Positions 6,177 through 11,995 of a DNA stretch of 11,995 nt are shown one piece after another. The stretch comes from PALSA-505 sp036496025 (lineage in GTDB: Bacteria; Actinomycetota; Actinomycetes; Streptosporangiales; Streptosporangiaceae). How positions within the stretch are numbered: the first letter of the stretch is position 1; every line of letters begins with the position of its first letter. The stretch lies in contig DASXLW010000096.1 of assembly GCA_036496025.1 (NCBI GenBank), forward strand, positions 1 to 11,995. Direction: 5' to 3'. Position numbers and translations under genes: made by a program. The notes under the pieces were generated by a model. That model saw only the letters and a list, made by a program, of their open reading frames with translations, was not told the origin of the DNA and ran no database searches.

Positions 6177-7415
6177 ATGCGGCACACTGGCCTGGTGGAC
6201 GCCGACGTCGTGGTCGTGGGAGCCGGCGCGCTCGGCCTGAGCACTGCACTGCACTGCGCGCTGGCCGGCCGGTCGGTGGCCGTGGTGGAGCGCCGGACGG
6301 CGGGATCGCAGGCGTCCGGGCGCGCGGCCGGCCTGTTCAAGTCGGTCCAGGCCGACGAGCTGCGCACCCGGCTCGCCCGGCGGAGCATCGAGAAGGCTGT
6401 CGGCTTCGCCGACTGGGCCGGCGTGCCGCTGGACGTGGCCCGCCCGGGCAGCTTCCTGATCGCCCGGACCGGCGCGCACCGCGACCTGCTGCGCCGGGAG
6501 CTCGCCCAGTCGCGGAGCTGGGGAGCCGACGTGCGGGAAGCTACCGCCGAACAGCTGGCGGGCGGGCTCAGCTACTACCGGGCCACCGGGGACGAGTACG
6601 CGCTGTGGTGCCCCGAGGACATCTACATCGAAGAGCCGGCCAGCCTGGTGCGCGCCTACCTGGCCGCCTGCCAGCGGTGCGGGGTGGTGCTGCTGGAAGA
6701 CGAGCCGGTCACCGGCGTGCCGGTCCGCGGCGGCCGGATCACCGGGGTCGAGACGGCAACTCGCTCGATCACGGCGCCGCTGGTCGTGGACGCCGCCGGC
6801 GGCTGGGTGCGCCAGGTCGCCGAGCTGGCCGGGGCCCGGGTGGCACTGGCGCCGGTCCGCCACCAGCTGCTCATCACGCGGCCCGCACCGCAGGTGGATC
6901 CGGGCGACCCGATCACCCGGGTGGTCGATGCCGCCGTGTACCTGCGCCCGGCCCGGGGCGGCCTGATGTTCGGCGGCTTCGAAGCCAGCCCGCTGCCGCT
7001 CGACCCGCGCCGGCAGCGGGCCTCGTTCAGCACCGACGACGTGCCGCTCGACCTGGGGGTGCTCCGGCAGCTCGCGGCCCAGGTGGCCGCCGAGGTGCCT
7101 GCCGTCAGCGCGGACCAGGTCGCCGAGCACCGCGGCGGCCTGTTCACGATGAGCTCCGACGGCCGGTTCGCAGTCGGGCCGGTCCCCGGCGTGCCCGGCT
7201 TCTGGGTGGCCAGCGGGTGCAACGGATCGGGGTTCTCCTCCTCGCCCGCGCTGGGCGAGGAGCTGGCCGCCTGGATCATCAGCGGAGTGGCGCCACCGGG
7301 CATGATGGCGCTGGCGCCGGACCGGTTCGGGCCGGCATCAGATGATGCGCTGGTCAGGAACGGGCTCTGGCAATACGCGCACTACTACGATCCGGTGGCC
7401 TCTGACCTGGTGTGA
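6177..7415 (+). CDS. FAD-dependent amine/amino-acid oxidoreductase (DAO family)
   Basis: The 412-residue protein begins with a Rossmann FAD-binding segment: VVVVGAGALG (11-20) and the ribose-binding Glu38 at the end of VAVVER. Its C-terminus carries the second family motif, GRFAVGPVPGVPGFWVASG, then CNGSGFSSSPALGEELA, which contacts the flavin in sarcosine oxidase, dimethylglycine dehydrogenase and glycine oxidase relatives. It is expected to oxidise a C-N bond of a secondary amine or amino acid to an imine, in the cytosol. The ATG at 6177 is 13 bases after the fusion gene and very likely co-transcribed. GTG at 6195 is an alternative start that would place only seven residues before the glycine motif; neither has a strong SD. 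The substrate is not readable. Context suggests an amine related to the fusion enzyme's substrate or product. Confidence 0.9.
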   Translation: MRHTGLVDADVVVVGAGALGLSTALHCALAGRSVAVVERRTAGSQASGRAAGLFKSVQADELRTRLARRSIEKAVGFADWAGVPLDVARPGSFLIARTGAHRDLLRRELAQSRSWGADVREATAEQLAGGLSYYRATGDEYALWCPEDIYIEEPASLVRAYLAACQRCGVVLLEDEPVTGVPVRGGRITGVETATRSITAPLVVDAAGGWVRQVAELAGARVALAPVRHQLLITRPAPQVDPGDPITRVVDAAVYLRPARGGLMFGGFEASPLPLDPRRQRASFSTDDVPLDLGVLRQLAAQVAAEVPAVSADQVAEHRGGLFTMSSDGRFAVGPVPGVPGFWVASGCNGSGFSSSPALGEELAAWIISGVAPPGMMALAPDRFGPASDDALVRNGLWQYAHYYDPVASDLV

Positions 7416-7451
7416 TGCTCGCAGGCCCAACTCCCTGACAGCGGGCGGGGG

Positions 7452-8432
7452 TCAGCCACCGGGACGGTCGCCGATCCTGGGCCCCGGCTGGGGTGAAGCC
7501 GCCGAGGCCGGCGGTTCCGGTTCGGTCGCGGCGCGGCTGGCCGCCTCCTGATCGAGGGTCTTCTCGAACCAGTGGTGGGCGTAGGGCTCGTCGTTGAACG
7601 CGGGCACCTCGCGGTAGCCGGCCGACCGGTACAGGCCGACCGCCTCGTCCAGGGCCCGGTTGGTTTCCAGCCGGACGACGGGGATCCCGCGGGCCGCCGC
7701 GCGCGCCTCCAGGGCGGCCAGGAGGCGCCGGCCGAGCCCGAGGCCGCGGACCGCGGGGGAGACCCACATCCGCTTGATCTCGGTCGGCGCGTTGTCGTGG
7801 AATTTGAGCGCGCCGCACCCGACCGGTTCGCCGTGCAGGGTGGCGACCAGCACGAGGCCGGCGGGCAGCGTGAGTTCCTCGTCGTCCGCGGAGATGCTGC
7901 GCGTGACGTCGAATCCGCCATCGAACCGGTTCGCCAGCTCCCTGAAGTAGGCCCGCAGGCAGAACCGGGCGTCCGGATGCCGGGGGTCGCAGGCGCTGAT
8001 CTGCACCTCCGAGGCCACCAGGAGCCGCTCGACCTCGGCCATGGACGTGACGAGCCGGGCGCGCTGCCGCGGGCTCAGCGGGCCGAGGATGGACGCGGCC
8101 AGGTCGTCGGAGCGTCGGTCCAGCACCACGCGCTCGGCCAGCCCGCGAGCGGTAAGGCGCGCGGTGCGGACCCGCCCGTCGGTCCCGCTCTGTTCCACCA
8201 CGATGAGCCCGTCGTTCTCCAGCGAGCGGAGCAGCCGGCTCAGGTAGCCCGAGTCCAGGTCGAGCCGCGACCGCAGCAGCCGGACATCGCTGCCCTCGGG
8301 GCCGATCTCCCACAGCAGCCGGGCCTGCCCGAGCGGGCGGTCGCGGGACAGGTACGCGTCGCTGAGCGCTCCGATCCGCTGTGTGACGGTCCGGTTGAAC
8401 CTGCGCACCTGACCGACCATGTCCGGATGCAT
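7452..8432 (-). CDS. MarR-type regulator fused to GNAT acetyltransferase
   Basis: The 326-residue protein has a MarR winged helix-turn-helix in residues about 5-145: recognition-helix region RSRLDLDSGYLSRLLRSLEN (54-73), then a wing with GTDGRVRTARLT (83-94). A GNAT domain follows in about 157-295, with acetyl-CoA loop R229-G-L-G-L-G-R (VSPAVRGLGLGRRLL) and a terminal ALDEAVGLYRSAGYREV (260-276) typical of the fold. The last 32 residues are Pro/Ala-rich and probably disordered. Such fusions are common in actinobacteria; they bind palindromic DNA and may acetylate a small amine, coupling substrate modification to control. The start at 8432 touches a 20-bp palindrome, so autorepression is likely. 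A second ATG at 8420 is possible. It is convergent with the FAD gene (36-bp gap) and divergent from the aminotransferase. Confidence 0.92.
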   Translation of the reverse strand: MHPDMVGQVRRFNRTVTQRIGALSDAYLSRDRPLGQARLLWEIGPEGSDVRLLRSRLDLDSGYLSRLLRSLENDGLIVVEQSGTDGRVRTARLTARGLAERVVLDRRSDDLAASILGPLSPRQRARLVTSMAEVERLLVASEVQISACDPRHPDARFCLRAYFRELANRFDGGFDVTRSISADDEELTLPAGLVLVATLHGEPVGCGALKFHDNAPTEIKRMWVSPAVRGLGLGRRLLAALEARAAARGIPVVRLETNRALDEAVGLYRSAGYREVPAFNDEPYAHHWFEKTLDQEAASRAATEPEPPASAASPQPGPRIGDRPGG

Positions 8433-8452
8433 TCTCTGACTATAGTCAGAGA
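8433..8452. promoter_or_regulatory. Perfect 20-bp palindrome, likely MarR-GNAT operator
   Basis: TCTCTGACTATAGTCAGAGA reads identically on both strands and ends directly against the MarR-GNAT start codon. It contains the candidate -10 of that gene, so bound protein would block transcription. A palindrome of this length next to its MarR-family gene is the usual arrangement for autoregulation. The binding protein is inferred. Confidence 0.82.
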
Positions 8453-8468
8453 AATCTGTCTCGGTCTA
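8439..8468 (-). promoter_or_regulatory. Promoter of the MarR-GNAT gene, probably leaderless
   Basis: On the minus strand the -35 candidate TAGACC (8463-8468, 4 of 6 to consensus) and the -10 TATAGT (8439-8444, 5 of 6) are separated by 18 bases. Six bases lie between the -10 and the ATG, so transcription would begin at the start codon. No normally spaced SD exists, which agrees with a leaderless message. Confidence 0.55.
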
Positions 8469-8522
8469 TCCCGGCCGCGCGAGCCCGGCTCTATTCGCCG
8501 ACCGGCTCGTTCCAGGGCCGGA

Positions 8523-8539
8523 TGTCGACAAAGCGCTTT
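8523..8539. promoter_or_regulatory. Adjacent palindromes in the MarR-GNAT/aminotransferase region
   Basis: TGTCGACA (8523-8530) overlaps by one base with AAAGCGCTTT (8530-8539); both are perfect palindromes. The core AAGCGCTT is the classic centre of LacI-family operators, whose contacts focus on a central CG. The site sits about 100 bases before the aminotransferase start and could be a second control element. No LacI-type gene is in the window. Confidence 0.4.
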
Positions 8540-8580
8540 TCCGCCCGCCCCGCTAACGCGAGCAGAAGCCGGCTTGCACC

Positions 8581-8610
8581 TTGCCGCGCGGCTGGCGCCA
8601 GCTTTAGACT
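8581..8610 (+). promoter_or_regulatory. Candidate promoter of the aminotransferase gene
   Basis: TTGCCG (8581-8586) and TAGACT (8605-8610) are separated by 18 bases, each matching four of six consensus positions. The -10 overlaps the left edge of the palindrome at 8607-8622, so a repressor there would exclude RNA polymerase. The hexamers are weak, so this depends partly on the operator overlap. Confidence 0.4.
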
Positions 8611-8622
8611 GAATGTTCAGTC
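8607..8622. promoter_or_regulatory. Operator-like palindrome, copy 1 (aminotransferase)
   Basis: GACTGAATGTTCAGTC has perfect 7-base arms around a central TG. It ends 16 bases before the aminotransferase GTG, just ahead of the SD. It matches the site at 10208-10223 in 14 of 16 positions. The form (GACTGAA, then TTCAGTC) resembles TetR-family operators. The regulator is not encoded in this window, unless the MarR-GNAT protein or the PucR protein uses it. Confidence 0.68.
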
Positions 8623-8638
8623 AACCCGAGGAGAGAGC

Positions 8639-10063
8639 GTGGCCAGCCAGCGTGCCGACGTTCAGCCCGACATCGCCCAGCACGAGGACGTCATTTCAGA
8701 GGACGACGACAAGCTCACGGACGTCATCGCCGAGCAGGAGGAGATCTTCCTGCGGCGGCAGCCGGAATCCGCGCGGATGGCCGCCCGGGCCCGCGGCTCG
8801 CTGGCCGGCGGGGTCACGTCGAGCTGGCAGATCACCGCGCCGCAGGCAGTGTGGCTGAGCCACGGCCGCGGTTCGAAGGTCTATGACGTCGACGGAAACG
8901 AGTATGTCGACCTGCACGGCGGCTACGGGGCGGCGCTGGCCGGTCACGCGCACCCGGCCATGGTCGAGGCGATCCGGGCCCAGGCCGGACGGGGCACCCA
9001 CTTCGCCCAGCCCACCGCGAACGCCATGGCCGTCGCCGAGGAAATGGCCCGCCGGTTCGGCCTGCCGCAGTGGCGGTTCGCCAATTCCGGCACCGAGGCG
9101 ACGATGGACGCAGTGCACCTGATGCGCTCGATCACCGGCCGCGAGCTGATCATCAAGGTCGAAGGCTGCTATCACGGCCACCACGACTCGGTTCAGGTCT
9201 CGGTCACCCCCGAGCCGGACGAGGTCGGCCCGGCGAGCCGCCCCGCGCAGGCGCCGGCCAGCAGCGGCATCCCTGCCGCCTTCACCCGGCTGACCCTGGT
9301 CGCGACGTTCAACGACATCGGCAGCGTGGCCCGGCTGCTCGACGAGCACCGCGGCCAGGTCGCGGGGATGATCATCGAGCCGATCATGATGAACGCCGGG
9401 ATCATCTTGCCCGAGCCCGGGTACCTGGCCGCGCTCAGGGACCTGCTGCACGCCCACGGCGCCCTGCTCACCTTCGACGAGGTCAAGACCGGGCTCACCG
9501 CCGGGCCCGGAGGGGTCACCGGGCTGACCGGGGTGCGGCCGGACATCATCTGCCTGGCCAAGGCCATTGGCGGCGGCGTCGCCGTGGCCGCGGTCGGCGG
9601 CAGCGCCGAGGTGATGGCGCACGTCGCCAGCGGCGAGTACGAGATGGTCGGCACGTTCAACGGCAACCCGCTGGCGATGGCCGCGGCCCGCGCCATGCTC
9701 TGCGAGGTCGCCACGCCCGAGGCCTACCAGCGGATCGAGGCGCTGCGCGCCCGCGCGGTGGCCGGGATCGAGCGGGAGATCGCCGCCCGCGGCCTGCGGG
9801 CGCACGTGGTGTCGGCGGGCGCGAAAGGCTGTGTGGTATTCGCCCCGGAGCCGGTGCGCGACTACCGCGGCTTCCTCGGGATCGATGACCGGTACAGTCA
9901 GGCGCACTGGCTCTTCCAGCACAACGGCGGCGTGTTCCTGCCGCCGTGGGGCAAGATTGAGCAGTGGCTGATCTCAGTGCAGCACGACGAGGCCGACATC
10001 GACCGGCTCGTGGCCAACTTCGCCGCGTTCGCCGGTGCCATCGGCTCCCCGGCGGACGCCTGA
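8639..10063 (+). CDS. Class-III PLP aminotransferase, glutamate-1-semialdehyde aminomutase type
   Basis: GTG at 8639 is chosen because GAGGAG (8628-8633) lies five bases upstream; a longer frame from 8522 runs through the operator. The product is 474 residues. An acidic, helical extension (about 1-50, with EDDDK) precedes the enzyme. Family motifs are NSGTEAT (149-155), GCYHGHHDS (176-184), TFDEVKTG (278-285) and PLP Lys308 in CLAKAIGGG. Several features, such as YHGHHDS and the AIGGG context, follow the HemL branch rather than the omega-aminotransferase branch. The DEVKTG version and the long N-terminus differ from housekeeping HemL, and no tetrapyrrole genes are nearby. It probably moves the amino group of an amine, beta-amino acid or semialdehyde. 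It is followed by the binding-protein gene after 216 bases and shares an operator sequence with it. Confidence 0.92.
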   Translation: MASQRADVQPDIAQHEDVISEDDDKLTDVIAEQEEIFLRRQPESARMAARARGSLAGGVTSSWQITAPQAVWLSHGRGSKVYDVDGNEYVDLHGGYGAALAGHAHPAMVEAIRAQAGRGTHFAQPTANAMAVAEEMARRFGLPQWRFANSGTEATMDAVHLMRSITGRELIIKVEGCYHGHHDSVQVSVTPEPDEVGPASRPAQAPASSGIPAAFTRLTLVATFNDIGSVARLLDEHRGQVAGMIIEPIMMNAGIILPEPGYLAALRDLLHAHGALLTFDEVKTGLTAGPGGVTGLTGVRPDIICLAKAIGGGVAVAAVGGSAEVMAHVASGEYEMVGTFNGNPLAMAAARAMLCEVATPEAYQRIEALRARAVAGIEREIAARGLRAHVVSAGAKGCVVFAPEPVRDYRGFLGIDDRYSQAHWLFQHNGGVFLPPWGKIEQWLISVQHDEADIDRLVANFAAFAGAIGSPADA

Positions 10064-10207
10064 CCACGGGTATCACGACACGGCCGGATTCCTCGCCGGC
10101 GGCCACCGGACCACGCGCCGCCGTCGGCCCGCGGCGTTATGCCAGTCGTATAACTATCCGTTACGCAGAGGGTCTTGCCTTGTCGCCCTGGCCGGTGTAA
10201 GAGTGTT

Positions 10208-10223
10208 GACCGAACGTTCAGTC
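10208..10223. promoter_or_regulatory. Operator-like palindrome, copy 2 (binding-protein gene)
   Basis: GACCGAACGTTCAGTC is palindromic except for one pair and matches the site at 8607-8622 in 14 of 16 bases. A possible -35, TTGCCT (10175-10180), lies upstream, with only a poor -10 (TGTAAG or TAAGAG) before the palindrome. The arrangement would place a repressor around the transcription start. Confidence 0.66.
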
Positions 10224-10279
10224 AGTGCCTTGAGGGCAGGCGCGTGCCGACCAGCAATGGCCAGGAAGGCGGTGTCGGA

Positions 10280-11560
10280 ATGCATCCACGAGAGGGCTGG
10301 GGGTCCGACCGGACGCCAGCAGCCACCGGGCTGTCCCGGCGCAGGTTCCTGAAGCAGGGCGCGGCCTCGGCGCTGATGCTCGGCGGCGCGGGCTCGCTGC
10401 TCGCCGCCTGCTCGAACTCGGGTACCTCGAACGCAACCGCCGCCGGGCAGACGATCGCGCTACCGAGACCGAGTCACCCGGTCACCTGGCCGATCTTCCA
10501 GGACAACAAGCCGATCAAGAGCGGGCTGGCGCCGGAGCGGGGCGCGACCCTGAAGATCTACAACTGGGTCGCCTACGTCTACCAGAGGGTGATCAACGAC
10601 TTCGCGAAGAAGTACAACTGCAAGGTCCAGGTGACCACGTTCAACACCATGGACGAGGCGCTCGCGAAGATCCATAGCGGCCAGGTGGACTTCGACGTGT
10701 TCATGGGCGTCACGATCGACGTGCTCGGCCCGCTCATCGAGCAGAAGTTCATCCGGCCGATCAACCACAGCTACATCCCGAACATCACCCAGGCCTGGCC
10801 GGACTTCCAGAATCCGTTCTACGACGGGAAGTGGCAGTACACGACCCCCTACACGATCTACACGACCGGCATGGCGTGGCGGAAGGACCACGTGCCGGAG
10901 AACCCGTACCAGATGGCCAACCCCTGGGCGATGCCGTGGCAGCCCAAGTACAAGGGCAAGGTCGCGATCCTCGACGACTACCGCGAGAGCATCAGCCTCG
11001 GGCTGATGAAGAACGGAATCTTCAACCTGAACACGACGAGCCCGGCCCAGATCGCCGCGTCCAGCAAGGCCCTGCAGAACCTGGCCAGCCTGACCAACGT
11101 ACAGATCAACAACAACGACTACACGCAGGTCCCCTCGGGCCAGATATGGATCCACCACGCCTGGTCGGGGGACATGGCCGCGGCGGAGCAATACATGCCA
11201 AAGGGCGTTCCGGTCGATGTCGTCGGGTACTGGTTCCCGACCGACGGGCGGGGCCCGGTCGGCAACGACCTGATCACCGTGCTGCGGAACGCGACCAACC
11301 CGGTGCTCGCGCACACGTTCATGAACTACATGCTCGATCTGCCCAACGTGCTGAGCAACATCAGCTGGAACGGCTACATGCAGCCGCTCAACGCGGTCAC
11401 CCCGCAGCGCCTGGTGAAGGAACAGATCCTCCCGCCCAGCCTGATGTCCACCGTCGTGCTGCCGTCCTACTTCCGGCGCGGGGTGATGGAACTGCAGTTG
11501 CCGGTCGAGACCAACCTGCTCTGGGAGCAGGCCTGGCAGACCGCGAGCAAGGGTGTCTAG
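10280..11560 (+). CDS. Polyamine-type ABC transporter substrate-binding lipoprotein (PotD/PotF-like)
   Basis: From ATG 10280 the product is 426 residues. A Tat motif SRRRFLK (19-25) precedes a hydrophobic stretch and the lipobox LLAAC with Cys44, so the folded protein is exported and lipid-anchored. The body resembles spermidine/putrescine-binding proteins: LKIYNWVAYV near the start of the mature domain, repeated acidic and aromatic positions, PTDGRGPVGNDLITVLRNA, and the C-terminal helices. It would capture a cationic amine at the membrane and pass it to the permease that follows. AGGAAGG lies ten bases before the ATG. GTG at 10244 with GAGGG seven bases upstream is a real alternative (438 residues) and copies the layout of the aminotransferase leader. 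The ligand is not certain: Pot-family proteins also take GABA, opines and other amines. Confidence 0.93.
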   Translation: MHPREGWGSDRTPAATGLSRRRFLKQGAASALMLGGAGSLLAACSNSGTSNATAAGQTIALPRPSHPVTWPIFQDNKPIKSGLAPERGATLKIYNWVAYVYQRVINDFAKKYNCKVQVTTFNTMDEALAKIHSGQVDFDVFMGVTIDVLGPLIEQKFIRPINHSYIPNITQAWPDFQNPFYDGKWQYTTPYTIYTTGMAWRKDHVPENPYQMANPWAMPWQPKYKGKVAILDDYRESISLGLMKNGIFNLNTTSPAQIAASSKALQNLASLTNVQINNNDYTQVPSGQIWIHHAWSGDMAAAEQYMPKGVPVDVVGYWFPTDGRGPVGNDLITVLRNATNPVLAHTFMNYMLDLPNVLSNISWNGYMQPLNAVTPQRLVKEQILPPSLMSTVVLPSYFRRGVMELQLPVETNLLWEQAWQTASKGV

Positions 11561-11569
11561 GCTGCGCGG

Positions 11570-11995
11570 ATGTCATCGTCAGGTCTGATAGCCCGGCTGC
11601 GTGGCAGCCAGAAAGGCCGGCAGCAGCACCGGCTGTTCTGGGCCGCCCTCGCCGCGCCCGGCATCCTGTGGCTCGCGCTGCTGTTCATCGTGCCCTTCTA
11701 CGCGGTGCTGGCCATCGCCGGCGGCCAGCTGAACCAGCTGTTCGGCACGCCGATCGCGGTCTGGAATCCGCTGCACTGGAGCTCGGCGAACCTCAGCCGC
11801 GCCTGGCACGACATCGCCGGCAGCGGCGCCTTCGTCGGCCCGATCATCATCAGGACGCTCATCTACACCGCGATCGCCTCACTGCTCTGCCTCCTGATCG
11901 GCTACCCGGTCGCCTACTTCGTGGCCAGGTTCGCCGGCCCGCGCAAGGGCCTGCTGCTGGTCCTGCTGATCGCGCCGTTCTGGATCAGCTACATG
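11570..11995 (+). CDS. ABC transporter permease, PotB-like, N-terminal 142 residues (3' end off window)
   Basis: ATG at 11570 follows the binding-protein stop by nine bases, and the frame stays open to the window end. A short cytoplasmic N-terminus with basic residues leads to the first membrane helix (about 23-50: FWAALAAPGILWLALLFIVP). A periplasmic loop with many Trp follows, then a second helix (about 94-120: IIIRTLIYTAIASLLCLLIG) with YPVAYFVARF, and the start of a third ending PFWISYM. This PFW...SY element is characteristic of PotB/PotH permeases of spermidine/putrescine importers. It should pair with a PotC-like permease and a PotA-like ATPase, neither in view. No strong SD is seen, so translation may be coupled to the upstream gene. 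Confidence 0.92.
   Translation, partial: MSSSGLIARLRGSQKGRQQHRLFWAALAAPGILWLALLFIVPFYAVLAIAGGQLNQLFGTPIAVWNPLHWSSANLSRAWHDIAGSGAFVGPIIIRTLIYTAIASLLCLLIGYPVAYFVARFAGPRKGLLLVLLIAPFWISYM

Noticed and set aside
2900..6388. A 1162-codon open frame on the minus strand covering the Nudix gene and the antisense of the fusion gene
   Set aside because: Only the part at 2900-3538 has family motifs. The rest is the open antisense frame expected opposite a GC-rich gene, with Arg/Gly/Pro-rich low-information translation.
6147..7130. A 327-codon minus-strand frame opposite the FAD gene
   Set aside because: It is antisense to clear FAD-binding motifs, its translation is His/Gly/Arg-rich and it lacks recognisable domains.
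7572..8612. A 346-codon plus-strand frame opposite the MarR-GNAT gene
   Set aside because: The MarR and GNAT motifs are on the minus strand with their own promoter; the plus frame has only compositional openness.
8696..9922. A 408-codon minus-strand frame opposite the aminotransferase
   Set aside because: It is entirely antisense to a gene with complete PLP motifs, has no family resemblance and no SD.
8639..10063. Calling the aminotransferase hemL
   Set aside because: Context, the DEVKTG motif and the long N-terminus argue against a housekeeping tetrapyrrole role.
10083..10128. Possible terminator hairpins after the aminotransferase gene
   Set aside because: The stems are only 4-5 pairs or need a three-base bulge, and such pairings are common by chance in this GC content.
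1..11995. CRISPR, tRNA, rRNA, IS element or prophage
   Set aside because: No regularly spaced repeats, no cloverleaf-like segment, and no transposase, integrase or phage motifs were seen on either strand.

Overview
The window is about 12 kb of very GC-rich DNA with GTG as well as ATG starts, Shine-Dalgarno-poor and possibly leaderless promoters, a Tat-type lipoprotein signal and MarR-GNAT and PucR regulators. Together these point to the chromosome of a soil-type actinobacterium (high-GC Gram-positive). I cannot name the genus. No phage, IS, CRISPR, rRNA or tRNA signal was seen.

Layout. 1-541 (minus): N-terminal part of a small lipoprotein that runs off the left edge. 641-727 (minus): a relic of the 3' end of a Nudix gene, about 85% identical to the intact Nudix gene at 2900-3538. 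Between the two copies lie a secreted protein of unknown function (823-1431, minus) and a divergent PucR-type regulator (1609-2829, plus), sharing a 177-bp intergenic region with a perfect 7-3-7 inverted repeat. The intact Nudix hydrolase (2900-3538, minus) is followed by a 303-bp divergent gap with an 11-bp-stem hairpin.

From 3842 onward most of the window looks like one amine-catabolism and uptake locus. 3842-6163 (plus) is a two-domain fusion of an APH-fold small-molecule kinase and a class-III PLP enzyme that closely resembles ethanolamine-phosphate / 5-phosphohydroxylysine phospho-lyases. 6177-7415 (plus, 13 bp later) is an FAD-dependent amine/amino-acid oxidoreductase. 7452-8432 (minus) is a MarR-GNAT fusion with a perfect 20-bp palindrome immediately before its start codon. 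8639-10063 (plus) is a class-III aminotransferase of the glutamate-1-semialdehyde aminomutase type. 10280-11560 (plus) is a Tat-exported PotD/PotF-like polyamine-binding lipoprotein. 11570 to the right edge is the start of a PotB-like permease.

Inferred working model: the Pot-type transporter imports a polyamine or amino-alcohol. The fusion enzyme phosphorylates a hydroxyl group and eliminates phosphate and ammonia to give an aldehyde. The FAD enzyme and the second aminotransferase process remaining amino groups. Two nearly identical 16-bp palindromes (14/16 bases), one before the aminotransferase and one before the binding protein, suggest that a repressor not encoded in this window controls both units. 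The substrate cannot be read from sequence; hydroxylysine, ethanolamine or a hydroxylated polyamine are the obvious candidates.
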